Shown here one piece after another: positions 1 through 11,199 of a DNA stretch of 35,950 nucleotides. This DNA comes from Tetmemena sp. SeJ-2015 (Eukaryota > Ciliophora > Spirotrichea > Sporadotrichida > Oxytrichidae). The DNA lies in NCBI GenBank assembly GCA_027382625.1, contig JAJKFJ010020779.1, forward strand, positions 1 to 35,950. Direction: 5' to 3'. Positions within the stretch are counted from its first letter, which is position 1, and each line of letters starts with the position of its first letter. Position numbers and translations under genes: made by a program. Below the pieces are notes generated by a model. The model made no database searches, was not told where the DNA came from, and was given only the letters and a program-made list of their open reading frames with translations.

Positions 1-2
1 TT

Positions 3-104
3 GCAGAGGATGCACTGATCATAAGTATTGACGAGAGCAACTTCAGGTCTGCCCATTTGCCTCCGAAGCAGTGGAGCTTCGACCAGTCTGTATTCGAGAG
101 TTGA
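3..104 (+). pseudogene. DDE transposase fragment (first catalytic Asp block)
   Basis: Reading frame 3 gives about 33 codons containing IISIDESNF followed by a KQWSF stretch, then TGA. In IS630/Tc1/mariner-type transposases, including those of ciliate telomere-bearing elements, the first catalytic aspartate sits in a hydrophobic strand followed by D-E-x-x-F, which is what is seen. The frame runs off the window edge at the left, so the N-terminal part is not visible. On the right no frame continues as a convincing transposase: the expected second Asp (DN) block and the PPYSP block are absent from the next 1.5 kb. I read it as a truncated, decayed copy. A second, better preserved transposase lies at 25.6-26.3 kb. 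The family call rests on one motif. Confidence 0.5.
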
Positions 105-1700
105 GAGTGGATTCGCGCAAGCAGAAGAACTAAGACAGAGCAAGGGCATTTTTCCCCAAACTCAGCCTGAAATTTAGAGAGCAAGGCCCCGGAAAAAGAC
201 AAGCCCATATTTCAGAAGAGTGAAGAAAAATTTTTGGGAAGAGGGGAAGGACACTGTAAAAATTGCTGTGAAAAGGTCCTTTCAAAGAGTGAGAGCAGAG
301 AGAACTCAGAGAGAGGAGAGTAAAGAAACTAAAGAGAGTAAAGGGTAAGATAGAGCTCATTCAATTTTTTAAAAGAGGGGCCCAAAGGGAAACCCTGACA
401 GTGACTCAGCCCCTTAAAACTCCTCGTTTCAAAAATAAGACAGCTCGCCAAAATTTTGCTCTCACCCCCTAAAAACCCCCCAGAGCAACTCGAAACAGTT
501 GAGCTTTGAGTAAGAAGTTCAGTCATTTGGAAGCTAGACTCGAGCAAAAAAGGTTTCACAGAGGTGGGTTACAACCCCCAAAGGGAAGGACACAGTTCAC
601 AGGGCTGACAGTGAAAATGAAAGCACTGCGCCTGAAATCAAATTTCCAGCAAGCTGAGCGTACAGCTAGACCTTGAAGATGAGCAAAGTTCTCCCCCACT
701 TATTTTCCTCGTCGACTTCGATTTTTCAGTGACAGTCCAAAGACAGCGAAACTGTAAGTAAATTTGAGAGTTGACTTGAAAGTAGAGAGGAGGAGAGCCC
801 GGGTCAAGAGCAAGATGACAAAGTGCAGCAGCTCTAAAAAATCTATCAAGCAGCTCAAGATTGAACTGGCAGAGTTCTTGGGTGAGCGGGGCATGAAGTT
901 TCGTGAGCTCTCAATACGTAAGAGTGGGGTAAAAGTAGCAGGTTTTTCTCTGGCTTCATTGCTGCAAACACCAAAAACAAGTTTAGTGACAGCTAGATCA
1001 TAAAAGGGACATTTTTTTTGCGTTTCCTTTTTGAGAACTTAATCTACAAGACTCTGAAGAGCATTCCCGTGACGAGAGTCTTTTGCCCAAGAAGATCGTT
1101 CTACTTATGGAAAAAGGAAGTCATTCATCGTTTTCTCAGAGGTACTTGAAACAGCCAAGCTTTCCCAAAGTTGTAGTGCTCTTAAACGCAAAGTTCCCCC
1201 TGGCTCAATCCTATCAAACAGCTCTTCTCATTTGTAAGCTGCAGCTTCGCTCACCAAGAAACTAGAAAGTAAGATTGACTGCGTCCAAACTCTACAGAGA
1301 GAACCTGTCTCAGCTGGGGCCCGAGGTGCTCTAGAGAATGACTGCAAGCGATTTTCAGCAAGCTGTGGGTGTTCAGTATCAAGAAATGGCTCTAGAAATC
1401 AGGTTCGGCTTCGTTTGAACAGTGGTCAGCAGCAAAATCAGAGGGGCCAGATTTTTAAAATTAAATTTCCACAAATTTGCATTTTTCATCGTCCGCATTC
1501 TAAAAAGAAAACCTTTTTCATATATTTATGCACGGCGTATTTTTTACGGGATCATTTAAAAATTCCCTACCACCGAGTCTTTAATTTTTTCCCCCAAAGG
1601 GTTCAAATAGGACTAGAGCAAGCAGTTCTGTCGATCTGAGCCCAAATTTATTCGGGGAAAGGGGGTCTATATTTTCCTCAAAAGGAAAGACTTTAAGTGT
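105..1700. other. GC-elevated, decayed transposon-like DNA
   Basis: This stretch has clearly higher GC than the AT-rich DNA that follows at about 1.7 kb. It contains only short frames when read with TGA as the sole stop. The best is plus-strand 764-1057, basic and Lys-rich (contains IKQLKIELAEFLGERG), opening with TTG and reading through one TAA. Another is plus-strand 1083-1420. I recognise neither. The whole block may be the body of the same decayed element as the fragment at its left edge. Confidence 0.35.
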
Positions 1701-3869
1701 CTGAGCTTTGATTTTTTTTTTTTGCAATTTTGACTTCACCCCTGATTCTTACAATATTATTTATTTATTATAAAAAAAAAGTTTTAGGTATTAAAATATT
1801 TAAATATTTCCTCTCTAAATTAGTATTCACTAATTATTAGAAGTTTGTTTGTGGGGACTATATCACACTCGTTTTCCTATTTATAATGAAAGATTCATAT
1901 AATTTTATCTTTAGGTTGAAATCCAGCATTAAACCTAAGGAATTGATTATTTTCATAAACCTGAGACAGGATAAGAACAAAATGGGAAATATTGGGATAT
2001 GATAAAAATATAAATTTATCTCTAAACCTCAATGTTAACCTAAAGAAATACTCATATATTAAATATAGATGACAATTTAATTTATAATAAAAAAAGAATA
2101 AAAATAATTACTGCGAAAATAATTTAGTATTTGTTTTAGTTACATTAGAAAATTTGATTTTTTTATTGACACCACAGTCTTGATAATTAGTTATGATTTT
2201 AGTGACATTTAATATTATATTTTAACTGTATTTTTACTTGTATTTACTGATAAATGTGCATAGCTTTTTACCCTTACGAATTTTCATGATTTGCCTTTTC
2301 TTTGCCCAATCAAATTCTTAATAAATTTTAAAGACTACAGATATTGCACTATCAGTTTATTGCCAGCTCTTCGTATACTCGTTCTGTTTTGGCTATTAAA
2401 TCACAATTGGAATAGTTATAGTTAATTAATATAACTCTACTATTTAATTAAGAATCGGTTCATTTTAGAATTTAAAATATGGCAATCATCTATTCTTATC
2501 TTATAAATTTAAATTTGATTCACTCAAATAACAAGTATATTCGTTGTGGAATTCATCAGTAGAGTTCTTTCGCTGTCTAGTCATTTTGCAATAACAAGAT
2601 GCTAGGCATGATCTTAATTGCTGATTATCAAATTTATAGTCTCCATAGTAAATGTAATTTGTTCATTCATTAAAATATGGATAATAACTATATATTATAT
2701 TAAAACTAAAAAATATCAATCATTAATCCAAAAAATAGTAATGAAGTATTTTGAGTTCCTACAGATTAAATTAATAACGAAAAATTAATTATACAACTTA
2801 TTCCATCTTTATTATCCAGCTTTTAGGTTTGGAATTATTAAAAATACTCATTTCTTTATTTAATAGATAAATAAATCTAATAATCAAATCTCAAATAACT
2901 GAGAAAGACTAATTATGTTGAGATTATTCAAATTTTTTTTGAGTGACACAATTACTTTTATTAGGTAAGATTTAGCTTGTCAGAATTAAAGCATTTATTA
3001 AAATTATTCTTTGGTTTAAATTGGACCGTATTTACCGAAATACTCTGAGTCGTAAGCGCCTGCATATGGAAGCATATACTAAATATTTAAATTATTATGA
3101 AGCATAGCAAACAGCTCTTTGATATTATTATGTAAAAATAATTATTCATTTAATTTGAGAAGTAATATATCTTCAAGCTTTAAATTATATTAAATATTAT
3201 GTACAAATAAGCTTTTCCTCAGTAGTTCTTCCATTAATATTATAACTAAGAATTTATTGGACTATATAATTAAAATTGTTAATAAATTGAAATAGATTAC
3301 AAAAGTGCCTTAAAACGATCTCTACTTTTAATAATAATTTAACAACATCATGAGACTTCTTTGGATAAGGTAATGATGAAGAACATAAGGAGTGTGCAAC
3401 TTATCTCGTTATTAATAGTGCTTAAAATATATTAAAGGCAGAGACTCATATTAATTTTTAATAGACTACAATAACATGGAAATCAGGTGTTATTAACTGC
3501 CAATAATTATCACCTCTTTGTTATTTTAATAACCAATTTTAATTTTTAATTTAACTCTTAAAATATAAATATTCCATCAAATGAATTATTTAATTAAAAT
3601 TTAATGAGCCCTCAAGGTTCTTATTTCAAATGTGGAACCAATGGTAATTTATGGGCTAAGGCTTATCTTTTATTTATATAATTCTGTAATCAGTTGTCAG
3701 AATATGTAATATCGATATAAAGGTGAGTGGATTATAGAGAGTCTTAAGTCCTTACAAAAAGAAAAGAACCATTTATTACATCTTAGACAATCTCATTAAT
3801 ATTAATATTTCCCATCTCAAAATTTATGGACCTTAAATATTTATTATAAATTATGAAAGATTAAAAAGA
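1701..3869. other. AT-rich filler, no gene seen
   Basis: Very AT-rich DNA without an open frame I can support under either the standard or the ciliate code. Short less-AT pockets occur (for example around 3020-3080). They could be tiny macronuclear-destined segments, but nothing in them is diagnostic. Confidence 0.5.
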
Positions 3870-4361
3870 ATGGAGCGAAAAGATGCATGGGATTTATGTT
3901 GTAGACCCTGGCTTGAGAATCAGGATGAGGAAATTCGACAGAAGTTGTCAATTGGTATTTTTCGCATTTAGATATTTGGGATGACAATTTAAACTTTAGA
4001 GAATTATATATCCTCTCAAAAAGTCTCTTCCGTTCCTGAATCCTATCTAACCAACAATGATACAACTTTTGTAGTCAGATATGTTCAATAAAAGTTTCAG
4101 GAGACTGGAAATCATTTATTAGCAATACTATTTGCATCGCAGTCCTATAACGGATTGAATGACTTAAAATGCTCTAATTAAGGTTTCTCACTAACGTATT
4201 TATTTTTATTTAATCAATGGGAAATTACTACTTATAATCTTATATCGTCAGCATCAAATGTGAGATAACTATTACAGCCAGTTTTCTAGAAGTTTAAATT
4301 TAATTTGAATTGTTTATTTATCATTATAAAAATTTTCTATTTTAAATTTCAGAAAAAATGA
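3870..4361 (+). CDS. Unrecognised ciliate-code ORF, 163 codons
   Basis: Starts at an ATG (MERKDAWDLC...) and runs to TGA, reading through six TAA/TAG codons. The first 95 or so codons look like real protein: mixed charged and hydrophobic residues, Cys and Trp near the N-terminus, and a local GC rise over the flanks. The last 60 codons are AT-rich and may be non-coding read-through into the next AT spacer. I recognise no domain. The minus strand also has a 73-codon standard-code frame over the same DNA, but its composition is less protein-like. In a ciliate germline this could be one macronuclear-destined segment of a larger gene. Similar segments follow at 4.73-5.16 kb on the same strand. Confidence 0.4.
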
Positions 4362-4729
4362 AAATGCAAATATTTCAACTTAAATCACTTTTTAAAATTA
4401 AAAATAGAGTTAATTTGAAATTAGAAATTTAATAGGGAAGGTTCACTATTTAAAATTCTGTAATGAAATAATTCATATATTTTATTTCTTTTTTTCTTTA
4501 AAAATACTAAGATGATCTAAAAACTTTAAATTTATTGTTTTAGGTGATCAGGCAAAAATAGAGTAGAAATTCTATTCCATTCAACAATATTATAGCTGAG
4601 AATTTATTAAAAAATGATTATTAAATAATTAATTAATTTATTACATCTAAAATCCTTGGCTCTAAGTGTAATTTTTTTATTTTTAAAAAAAATTATTCCC
4701 ATTAGATAAGCATTAAATCAGAAATAATT
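4362..4729. other. AT-rich spacer between two coding-like segments
   Basis: Over 80% AT with poly-A and poly-T runs and no supported frame. Its position between two plus-strand coding-like segments suits an internal eliminated segment, but I found no convincing matching direct repeats at its edges. Confidence 0.3.
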
Positions 4730-4948
4730 TTAATCCTTGCAACTACTTTGTAGGAGATCTGTAGAGCATGTTAGTTCGAGCATAAGTTTTCAACTTGTCT
4801 TTTTTTTGTCCTGAATTTGCAGCATCGATATTTATTCATAGACACCTCTTATCTAAAGCTGGATAAAATTCTTAAAAAATTATTTTGTGCTTTTACAAAA
4901 CTAAAAGATATAAAAATAGCAAAAGCAATCTTCAGTGCTAGACTTTGA
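4730..4948 (+). CDS. Coding-like segment, 5' part of an interrupted ORF
   Basis: An in-frame stretch of about 70 codons (TAG as Gln) ending in TGA at 4946-4948. It contains LFIDTSYLKLDKILKKL and KLKDIKIAKAIFSARL, with good amphipathic character. No ATG is in frame near its left end, so it is partial. The next feature begins in another frame over its last 14 bases, so the two may be one gene with a single frameshift. No family recognised. Confidence 0.35.
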
Positions 4949-5162
4949 AGCACAAAGAAAAAGTATTTCACTCAAATATTATAATGCAGTCAGTGTCCAA
5001 ATACTATTGAAACATCATTTTTTCAAAGACCCTACTAAATATGGAATTACGATTGTCTTAAATATCTTCTATTCTACTTATTATAGCTTTTATTTATTCA
5101 AAAGATATAATTTAGTGAGAATGAGCTAAAACTGGAATTACCGCAGATCTTTATGGCTTTGA
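4935..5162 (+). CDS. Coding-like segment, 3' part of the interrupted ORF
   Basis: Open from about 4935 to TGA at 5160-5162 with one TAA read as Gln. It encodes about 75 residues rich in Phe, Tyr and Lys (for example SVQILLKHHFFKDPTKYG). It starts at GTG, not ATG, which supports its being the continuation of the preceding frame. The hydrophobic, aromatic C-terminal half could hold a membrane segment. It ends about 120 bp before the sharp GC-rich boundary near 5280. Confidence 0.35.
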
Positions 5163-5533
5163 AATTCATTATCAGATTAATAAACGCTTAGTCAGGGACC
5201 CGCTCTCTTATAGTATATGATCAACGTATATTAGGGGTAGCTAAAATGCATATTAAAAACTTGATTCTCTAATACATTATGCGGCGGGCTTCTCAAATGG
5301 GAAAGGTCCCAGAAAGTCGACAGGCTTCCAGAGCAGCGAAAGTCGTTCTGACATGACGTTCGGACCCTGCTCACTCTCCTTCTCTCGCCGCCCCTACACA
5401 CCGACCATCACATTCGCTGACGTATGAACTAGATCATACCTGGAGTCGGCAATTCCTCAGCCCAAGACGAAGGTTCTATTCTCAAATCTTGGTTCACTGC
5501 CGCTGATGCGGCTACGATCACCGAAATAAGTAA

Positions 5534-5876
5534 TCACCTACAACGCAACAGCAAACTCTCCGAACCACTCTAACTCCGCTTATGGACTACTTTGACATCA
5601 ATAGGAGCGCAAATCCGCGGCCTGACCCTATCCTCTAATTGCAAGCATACCTTGGTTGCGAGTTGGAGCCGGTCTAACATGATAGTCTAAAGCGTTGCGC
5701 AAGGAGTATGGGTTTCATAAATGTGAAGTGGTGAAATAAAATTATCATAACGAGGCATAGAAGGCCTGGTTAACCTATCCCGGACACGAGCGTCGTAACA
5801 TCACCTCCATCAAGGGCTCTACGACAAACAGCACACCATGCCAAGCCTTCGTAAATTCAGCCTGACCATTACCCTT
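5534..5876 (-). pseudogene. Weak integrase-like fragment in two frames
   Basis: Two overlapping minus-strand frames. The upstream one (5748-5876) holds GNGQAEFTKAWHG, which resembles the NGQAE loop near the catalytic Glu of retroviral-type integrases. The downstream one (5534-5758, ATG start, 74 codons) holds MLDRLQLATKVCLQLEDRV and reads through TAG codons. Joining them needs one frameshift. No HHCC zinc motif or catalytic Asp block was found upstream, so the integrase reading rests on a five-residue match and could be chance. Confidence 0.2.
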
Positions 5877-6171
5877 TCAATCACATCATACGACATTCAG
5901 CTAATCTTAAATCAGATCGTTCGGAGTTGGAAAGATTCTCAAAACATAATCTTTCCAATTAGGAGCGTTAGGTACAGATGCGGCAGGCTATTCGTATCCG
6001 CTCAGGCAAAGGAGAGGACAAGACAAAAGCAGCGGCACCGGGCGCAGCGGCATAAGCAACAGAGAAGTATCTACGAACGCGACATTGGCATCAGTTGTCT
6101 GGAGCGCACTGAATGAAAGAAACGTGGCTGGTATCATGAGAAACGAGTCACATCAATCGCATTGTGCAGTA

Positions 6172-6627
6172 TCACCGATAGCGGAAGCTGAGGCTCCCAG
6201 AGACGCCGACAGCGCGAAATGAGTGTTCAGATTCCCAGCACTCGGGGGAAGATCTCTCACAGTATTGGGGAGACATCAGCCAGTACTGGGGGCAATGTAG
6301 CACCAGTAAATTCAGTTGCCACCCGGACAGCAAACAACCTCCTTTCACCTTCCTGACTTCTTCTTAGGAGACTAGGACCTCGGATCTAGCCTGACCTCTA
6401 TCATCATTATGGTACTTAACCTCTCCATTCCACAAGGCTCCATAGTGTTCCGAGAATGGCCATTCCGGCCGGCTGCAAACTAGAAAATACTTGCCTCCTT
6501 ATTAGTTGCGACTCAATCGCAATCGAAGCGCCACCCGGGCTTGTTGAAGATCAAACGACTGGCGCCCGCCTTTACCGATTTCACTGCAGCAGGTACCTAT
6601 TGGTCCCAAACCCCAGCCATCCACCAT
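6172..6627 (-). CDS. Unrecognised ciliate-code ORF, 151 aa
   Basis: ATG at 6627 directly follows an AT-rich stretch (6628-6700), as expected for a gene start. The frame runs 151 codons to TGA and uses TAA and TAG as Gln. It is rich in Trp and Cys in its second half (CPQYW, PECWE) with SRPEWPFSEHYGALWNGEV in the middle. An alternative frame over the 3' half also looks protein-like (RVATEFTGATLPPVLADV), so a frameshift may lie near 6310. No family recognised. Confidence 0.35.
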
Positions 6628-6917
6628 CCGAGCACATATATTGACGAGTTTGCAATTTTATAAGTATTAGCAATTAATAAGTAAAGAGCGTATATCACGC
6701 TGATACATTCCGCACATCTCTCTGCGTATGAGAGCGTTGCATTGCAGTTCGAAATCATTTGCTGCTGGCTTGCTTCTTAGGCTTTGTTTCTCATGCTTTA
6801 TCTCCTACGCAATTGTTATTGTGGATTCCATGACCTGCGGTATTCTCGGATATTCGCTTCATCCTTGCTAAAGGTGCTCTCTCTTCCATAGCACCTTCTC
6901 TCGCTCGATCTGCCCAT
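6513..6917 (-). CDS. Gln/Arg-rich ciliate-code ORF, probable 3' part of upstream gene
   Basis: Opens with ATG at 6917 just after a TGA and runs 134 codons. The first part is Arg- and Gln-rich (for example QQQLRRRQSMRNKAQEASQQ) and coiled-coil-like. The second part crosses the AT-rich spacer and is probably not coding. It overlaps the end of the 6862-7541 gene in another frame, and a single frameshift near 6870 would fuse the two. Confidence 0.35.
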
Positions 6918-7541
6918 TGCTCAATTCCGGTTTTTCCTGGCTATCCTTGGAGCTCGAACAGTCATACCTCTGTGGTTGCTTTTACCCCTTATAGTGCAAT
7001 AATTGAGCTCTCAGGTTGCTTTTCGCTGATATTTACGAGAAGAAGGAACAGACCTGTTAGGAGATGAAAAGATGTGCTATCTGCTTTACGGTTCGATTAT
7101 ACGTTGCCCTTAGAGCAGACTATTGCGGTAGTCGACTACGTAGAAATCTTTATGAAATGATCTTTCCTTACGGAGAGAAGGAGAATAGAATGGCTAAAAG
7201 TCCATCTCTTGTCCGGAAGATCGCAGATTTATTCAACATGAGTATACGTCTGCCATTCTATCTGCCCAATTGCTAGAGCAGTTTCAATCTACCTGTCACA
7301 AGCAATTCAATTGCTCGGTGAGGCGACGAGGACATCAGGGCATAATCTATCTCTTCTTGACATCTCGGGCACCAGGCACTTCCATATATCACGATCAACA
7401 TGTACTCTTCGGCCACCATTTTGGATTTAAACGATGGCAGAAAATACTGATTCCTCAGATCCTCAGAGCAGCTTCATACAGATCTTTCTTGGACGATATA
7501 AATTTGGCTAGTTGGTCGACTGAGGACTTGGAATCCACCAT
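6862..7541 (-). CDS. Unrecognised ciliate-code gene, one frameshift
   Basis: ATG at 7541 follows a 118-bp AT-rich spacer after the TGA of the upstream gene. The first frame (28 codons, MVDSKSSVDQLAKFI) meets TGA at 7455. One frameshift near 7460-7470 joins it to a 204-codon frame ending in TGA at 6859. That frame contains GSAWCPRCQEEIDYAL, a CPxC pair that could bind metal or be redox-active, then LRATYNRTVKQIAHLF, and reads through many TAA/TAG codons without a TGA. Total about 225 residues. No family recognised. The thioredoxin-like CPRC could be coincidental. Confidence 0.45.
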
Positions 7542-7658
7542 TTGAGAAGCTATAAATTAATTATAAGGGAAGGTAATCCCAGTAATATATGTATAAAAGC
7601 TATGATAAAGCTATTACAGAATTAAAGTTCTTATGAACTATTAGTTTAATAATAAATT

Positions 7659-9170
7659 TCACTTCTCATCGTCCTCCACTATGATAGGTTCTTACTGCTT
7701 CCCTCTCTATTCAATTCGTCCTGCATCCACTACGCATATCTGCTGCACTAGCTTGGGCTTCTGGATGTGCTGCTTGCCGATCAATTGGTCAAGGAAGAAC
7801 TGTCTGTCTGCGCTGTTCCAGTTCTCATAGATTGCCTCCTTCATCACATAGCTCGCCACTGCTGGAATCATCTCCTTCAAGAACGAAGTGATAGCGAAGA
7901 CCGAAATGTGTCTTGAGTTTCTCCCTGCACGTGATAACTTCAACTCCGTGCATGCAATGTCGTCTGCCCTTCCTTCCATTCTATGCCCAGCTATTCTCCA
8001 GCCACTGCAGCCGAGGGATCTTAGTTTGTTTGCATATTTCTCCTCCTGCTTGTACTGAGACGATCCGTGGGCAAATTACTTGTGCGGGCATCTTGCCTTA
8101 ATGAGAGTGAGGAACAGCTGTTCTGAGATTCCCCGATTAAATTCATCTGTCTCGAAAGCTCCATTCGCTCCTCTCCACTTGCTCTGCCTCATGGCACTGC
8201 AGCTGCTTCCCCGCTGCACGGCAGCGCTAGCTGGATCTATTTCTGGATGATACTTAAAGATAAGATTGCTGCTGCCTGAGCCAAACGAATCTTGCATTGA
8301 TTACTTATCTCTGACGGTTCTTTCTCGATGATTGTGTACGTACGAGCGCGTGCCTTAGCAGCTCTCTCTCTCAACATCTTCGTCGTCTTTATGACTGATG
8401 CCGCATTGTGACAGGGTCAATAATTAGGCCACTTCATCACTCTTTTCGCTTAGTAGCTCCACCACCATCCCCATCATCTCCTCCTCCATCCGTCCTGGTC
8501 CTCGAGCCTGACTACTCGAACTCTTTGAGCAGTGCCTGGCTCTTCTCGCCGTCTTTGGATAGGAAATATTCAAGAAACATGTCATCCTCTCTGCTTATTT
8601 TTAGTGCTGGTTCATCCTTGAAACTCCCGATCGTCCGTCCGACACATCTCTATAGGCGCATGCTTTAAATTAATATATTTACATTGAGTTGTGAAAGGGG
8701 GCACCTTTCTGATAGTTCTGTGCGAAGCGGAAGCCAGTAACTTCATAGCGGCCTACTTTAAGATGCCAAGTCGCAGTTATCTTCTTGTAAATTATGTTTA
8801 ATCCGCACAGCGCCTATAGGACGAGTTTATAGCCTAAGACCTTTTTCGCGTTGTAGCAGGACCTCACTCTAATATCGTTCAGCTACATTCGAGATCTTAC
8901 GAGCTGTTTGTGCACCTTAACCTCTTTCTGGCGCCTTTGCCACTAAATATTATTTATCCAATCTCCACTCAGCGCTTCCAAAGTCTTAAGAAACCTCGTC
9001 GTAGTTACGAGAATGAACTTGATTGGCTAGTCAAGCATAAATCGCCGGTCAAGCATATAGTTGATTTAAATTAAGGATTCGCTATTGCAGTGCCTACTTT
9101 CCCAGTCGTTCTCTCGGCATCCTTGATTAGTAGTGGATTTAATATTCTGTTCATTGCCTGCGGCACTCAT
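7659..9170 (-). CDS. Longest ciliate-code ORF of the GC island, 503 aa
   Basis: From ATG at 9170 to TGA at 7659-7661 the frame is open for 503 codons (open from 9209 without regard to the start). It carries 16 in-frame TAA/TAG and no TGA, which is strong evidence for coding with reassigned stops. Codon choice in the 3' half is GC-ending (aag, gag, cag, ttc, atc), unlike the AT-rich surroundings. The C-terminus is amphipathic (FLKEMIPAVASYVMKEAI) and ends acidic (IIVEDDEK). The middle (about 8400-8690) also shows a protein-like alternative frame (FLEYFLSKDGEKSQALLKEF, then a Gly/Asp run). The true product may therefore contain a compensated frameshift or be two proteins. The next gene starts about 120 bp downstream. 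No domain recognised. Confidence 0.5.
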
Positions 9171-9416
9171 TTGTAATGCATACTATGCACACCACGCGTT
9201 ATATGTCCTTCACTTAGGGCACGAGCGGAGCTTCTCCTTAACCCAAATACAGCGCACTCGAATTGATCGTGACCTCGCGCAGAAAGCCCTTATCTCAATT
9301 GAACCTTATCTGAAGCCAGAAGCAGCCACACCCCGGCGATTCCATATACAGAAGGGCGCCCAGGCCCTCTTTCTGCTGTCCCACTTCACCAATAAAACGA
9401 GCTCAGCCATAAGGGT

Positions 9417-9975
9417 TCACTTCTCCTAATTCAGCAATCCCCTAGTGTCTCGCCATATGCGCTTGCTACATGCGGACCAATCGCATAATTTATTGTGTAC
9501 TGCTTTTGCTTAAATTTTAAATTACACAGTGACGAGGAATACTACCGAAATCCTATCGAATACCATAGACTTAGGCTTCTGACTTGGTAGTGGCGAATTA
9601 GCGTCGCCCGAACGAAACTGTTGTAGCCACCAAATCCTTAAGCAAGGAGTTTACTCTAGTTGCTTATCTTTGCGCAGTCTTCTTTCAATCATTTTCAAGT
9701 CTTTGAGTTCTGTGGATAGGTGGGGCCGTGCAATGTATGGACTTTTGACCCTCATGTCTCCAAATGTACTTTTGAGCTCTATTACTCATTGAGATCCGCT
9801 TCGCTCGATTGTGCAATAGCACGAGCGGAATCGTACGATCAGCGACAGTAGATGCCTTTGGACTTCATCGCTCGGCCCATTAATCTATCGGCTCAGTGAA
9901 TCAAACATGCTTATTAGCGAATACGTCGAATGACTTCCACCTTCTCTTCCCCTAGTCGTCAATTTTTCTATCCGT
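9417..9975 (-). pseudogene. ORF remnant between two island genes
   Basis: A frame from about 9975 (QINGPSDEVQRHLLSLI) runs to an in-frame TGA at 9786-9788 and then reopens for 122 codons to TGA at 9417. The second part starts VIELKSTFGDM and has TELKDLKMIERRLRKDKQL, which is helical and charged. A single frameshift near 9960-9975 would make it the 3' continuation of the ORF upstream. Internal TGA plus frameshift suggest decay, unless TGA is sometimes read through. Confidence 0.35.
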
Positions 9976-10432
9976 GATCTCCATAAGAAGACGGTTCATG
10001 AGCTGAGTTTGTCCAAAAGAGGCGCGCCGGCGTTCTACGAGCTCTAGCCTGTATGCCTTTTGCCTTGGCCTAGATTACCTGATTTATTCTTTGTACACAG
10101 ACTGCAAGTGATGTCTTATTGTTGAGTGGAGAAGCTTCCCCTTCAATAATGCTCGGAGTCATTTAAATATTCACACCTTGCCCTCTGTTGCAGATGTGAT
10201 TGGTCACTTACCAAGGAGGCTCTCTACTTTCTCCATACATGTTCCGGCTTTCTCTCCCTCGACGTCCCGAATCTTATTCTGTGCCTACCTCGAAGTCTGG
10301 GAAGGCTGGCTCTATGTTGGATTAAGATAATCCCTTAGAAGCCATCAGATGTGTTGAGACGGAGCTTGTGTACAGCTCTTGCAGATAGGGCCGCCGTGGC
10401 GGCTTTCTGGCAGGGTGGCAGGCTGTGAGCAT
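9959..10432 (-). CDS. Unrecognised ciliate-code ORF, 157 aa
   Basis: ATG at 10432 (a second ATG, MASKGLSQ, is at 10345). Open to TGA at 9959-9961 and reading through eight TAA/TAG codons. Without regard to start, the frame is open from 10768, 269 codons, passing through the very GC-rich block at 10450-10690. It is hydrophilic, with purine-first codon bias and a basic segment (QAKAKGIQARARRTPARLF). It could be a nucleic-acid-binding or capsid-associated protein, but that is speculation. Its 3' end probably continues by frameshift into 9417-9975. Confidence 0.4.
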
Positions 10433-10746
10433 TTACCTGATTTCAAAGGTCTCGAAGCCTTCCCCAAAAGAGAAGCCCAGCAGAAAGGCCAAAAGGCGCG
10501 CGACAACCCCCCAAGCGCCGCGACCACCCAGCGCGGGCCCAACAGCGCGAGAAACACACGCCTGCCCCACCACGCGACGAAAAACAGGCGAAAAGCGCGC
10601 AGAGGCAATCAGCACGGACCAACCAAACGCAAAGCCGGCGGCGTGGATTCCATGGACTATGAGCGGTAGCAGCGAATGACGGAGGAATGGTGTCGTCTGT
10701 ATATAGTGGGACTGGCTCTCGATCGGACTGTTATATCTGATCAAAG

Positions 10747-11199
10747 TCACCAAAGAGAATTGGTCCACTGCAGCAGGAGGGCGACCAGTGATACATTCAT
10801 AGACTGCTTTCTCTTAGAGTTGAAAGATTTCTTTTAGCTGTGCACTTCGTAGCCGTGCCTATTCGGGCAGGATTTCTCGGGAACCATGCGATGAAGCGCT
10901 TGACGTTTGCGTTGTGCGTGCGTTCTGCTCCGTGATAATAAATTTCTGCTTGCTGAAGGGGTTTTCGTGTCATCCAAGACAGGGTGAGTCGTGTAGACAG
11001 GACCCAGCCTGACCGATAGATGTTCCCGTGGCCAAGGGTTAACACAAGACTTATCTCCAGTGTGGCCGTTTTCATCTTTTTCAAAATCAAATGTATCTTC
11101 AGTCTCGAGGCAAGGTTCACTCGACATAAGATCCGACCTGCTTCGAACTATTACATTGTGCACTCTAAGGTATTGGCTGAGCTGGACGGAGGTCGTCAT
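10747..11199 (-). CDS. Unrecognised ciliate-code ORF, 150 aa, first of the chain
   Basis: ATG at 11199 (MTTSVQLSQYLRVHN) to TGA at 10747-10749, reading through one TAA. It is hydrophilic, with an acidic patch near residues 35-45 (ETEDTFDFEKDENGH) and a basic C-terminal third (THAQRKRQALHRM). As the ORF nearest the right boundary of the GC island and on the transcribing strand, it would be the 5'-most gene of the set. No family recognised. Confidence 0.4.

Noticed and set aside
5748..5876. Retroviral-type integrase (GNGQAE)
   Set aside because: Kept only as a weak note: no HHCC, no catalytic Asp block, no reverse transcriptase motif and no LTRs were found in the island.
9133..9429. Plus-strand 98-codon standard-code ORF
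   Set aside because: Lies opposite the minus-strand ORF chain and uses the standard code, unlike every supported gene here.
10379..10892. Plus-strand 170-codon ciliate-code ORF in the GC spike
   Set aside because: Overlaps two minus-strand frames that agree with the orientation of the rest of the island. TGA-only frames of this size arise easily in GC-rich DNA.
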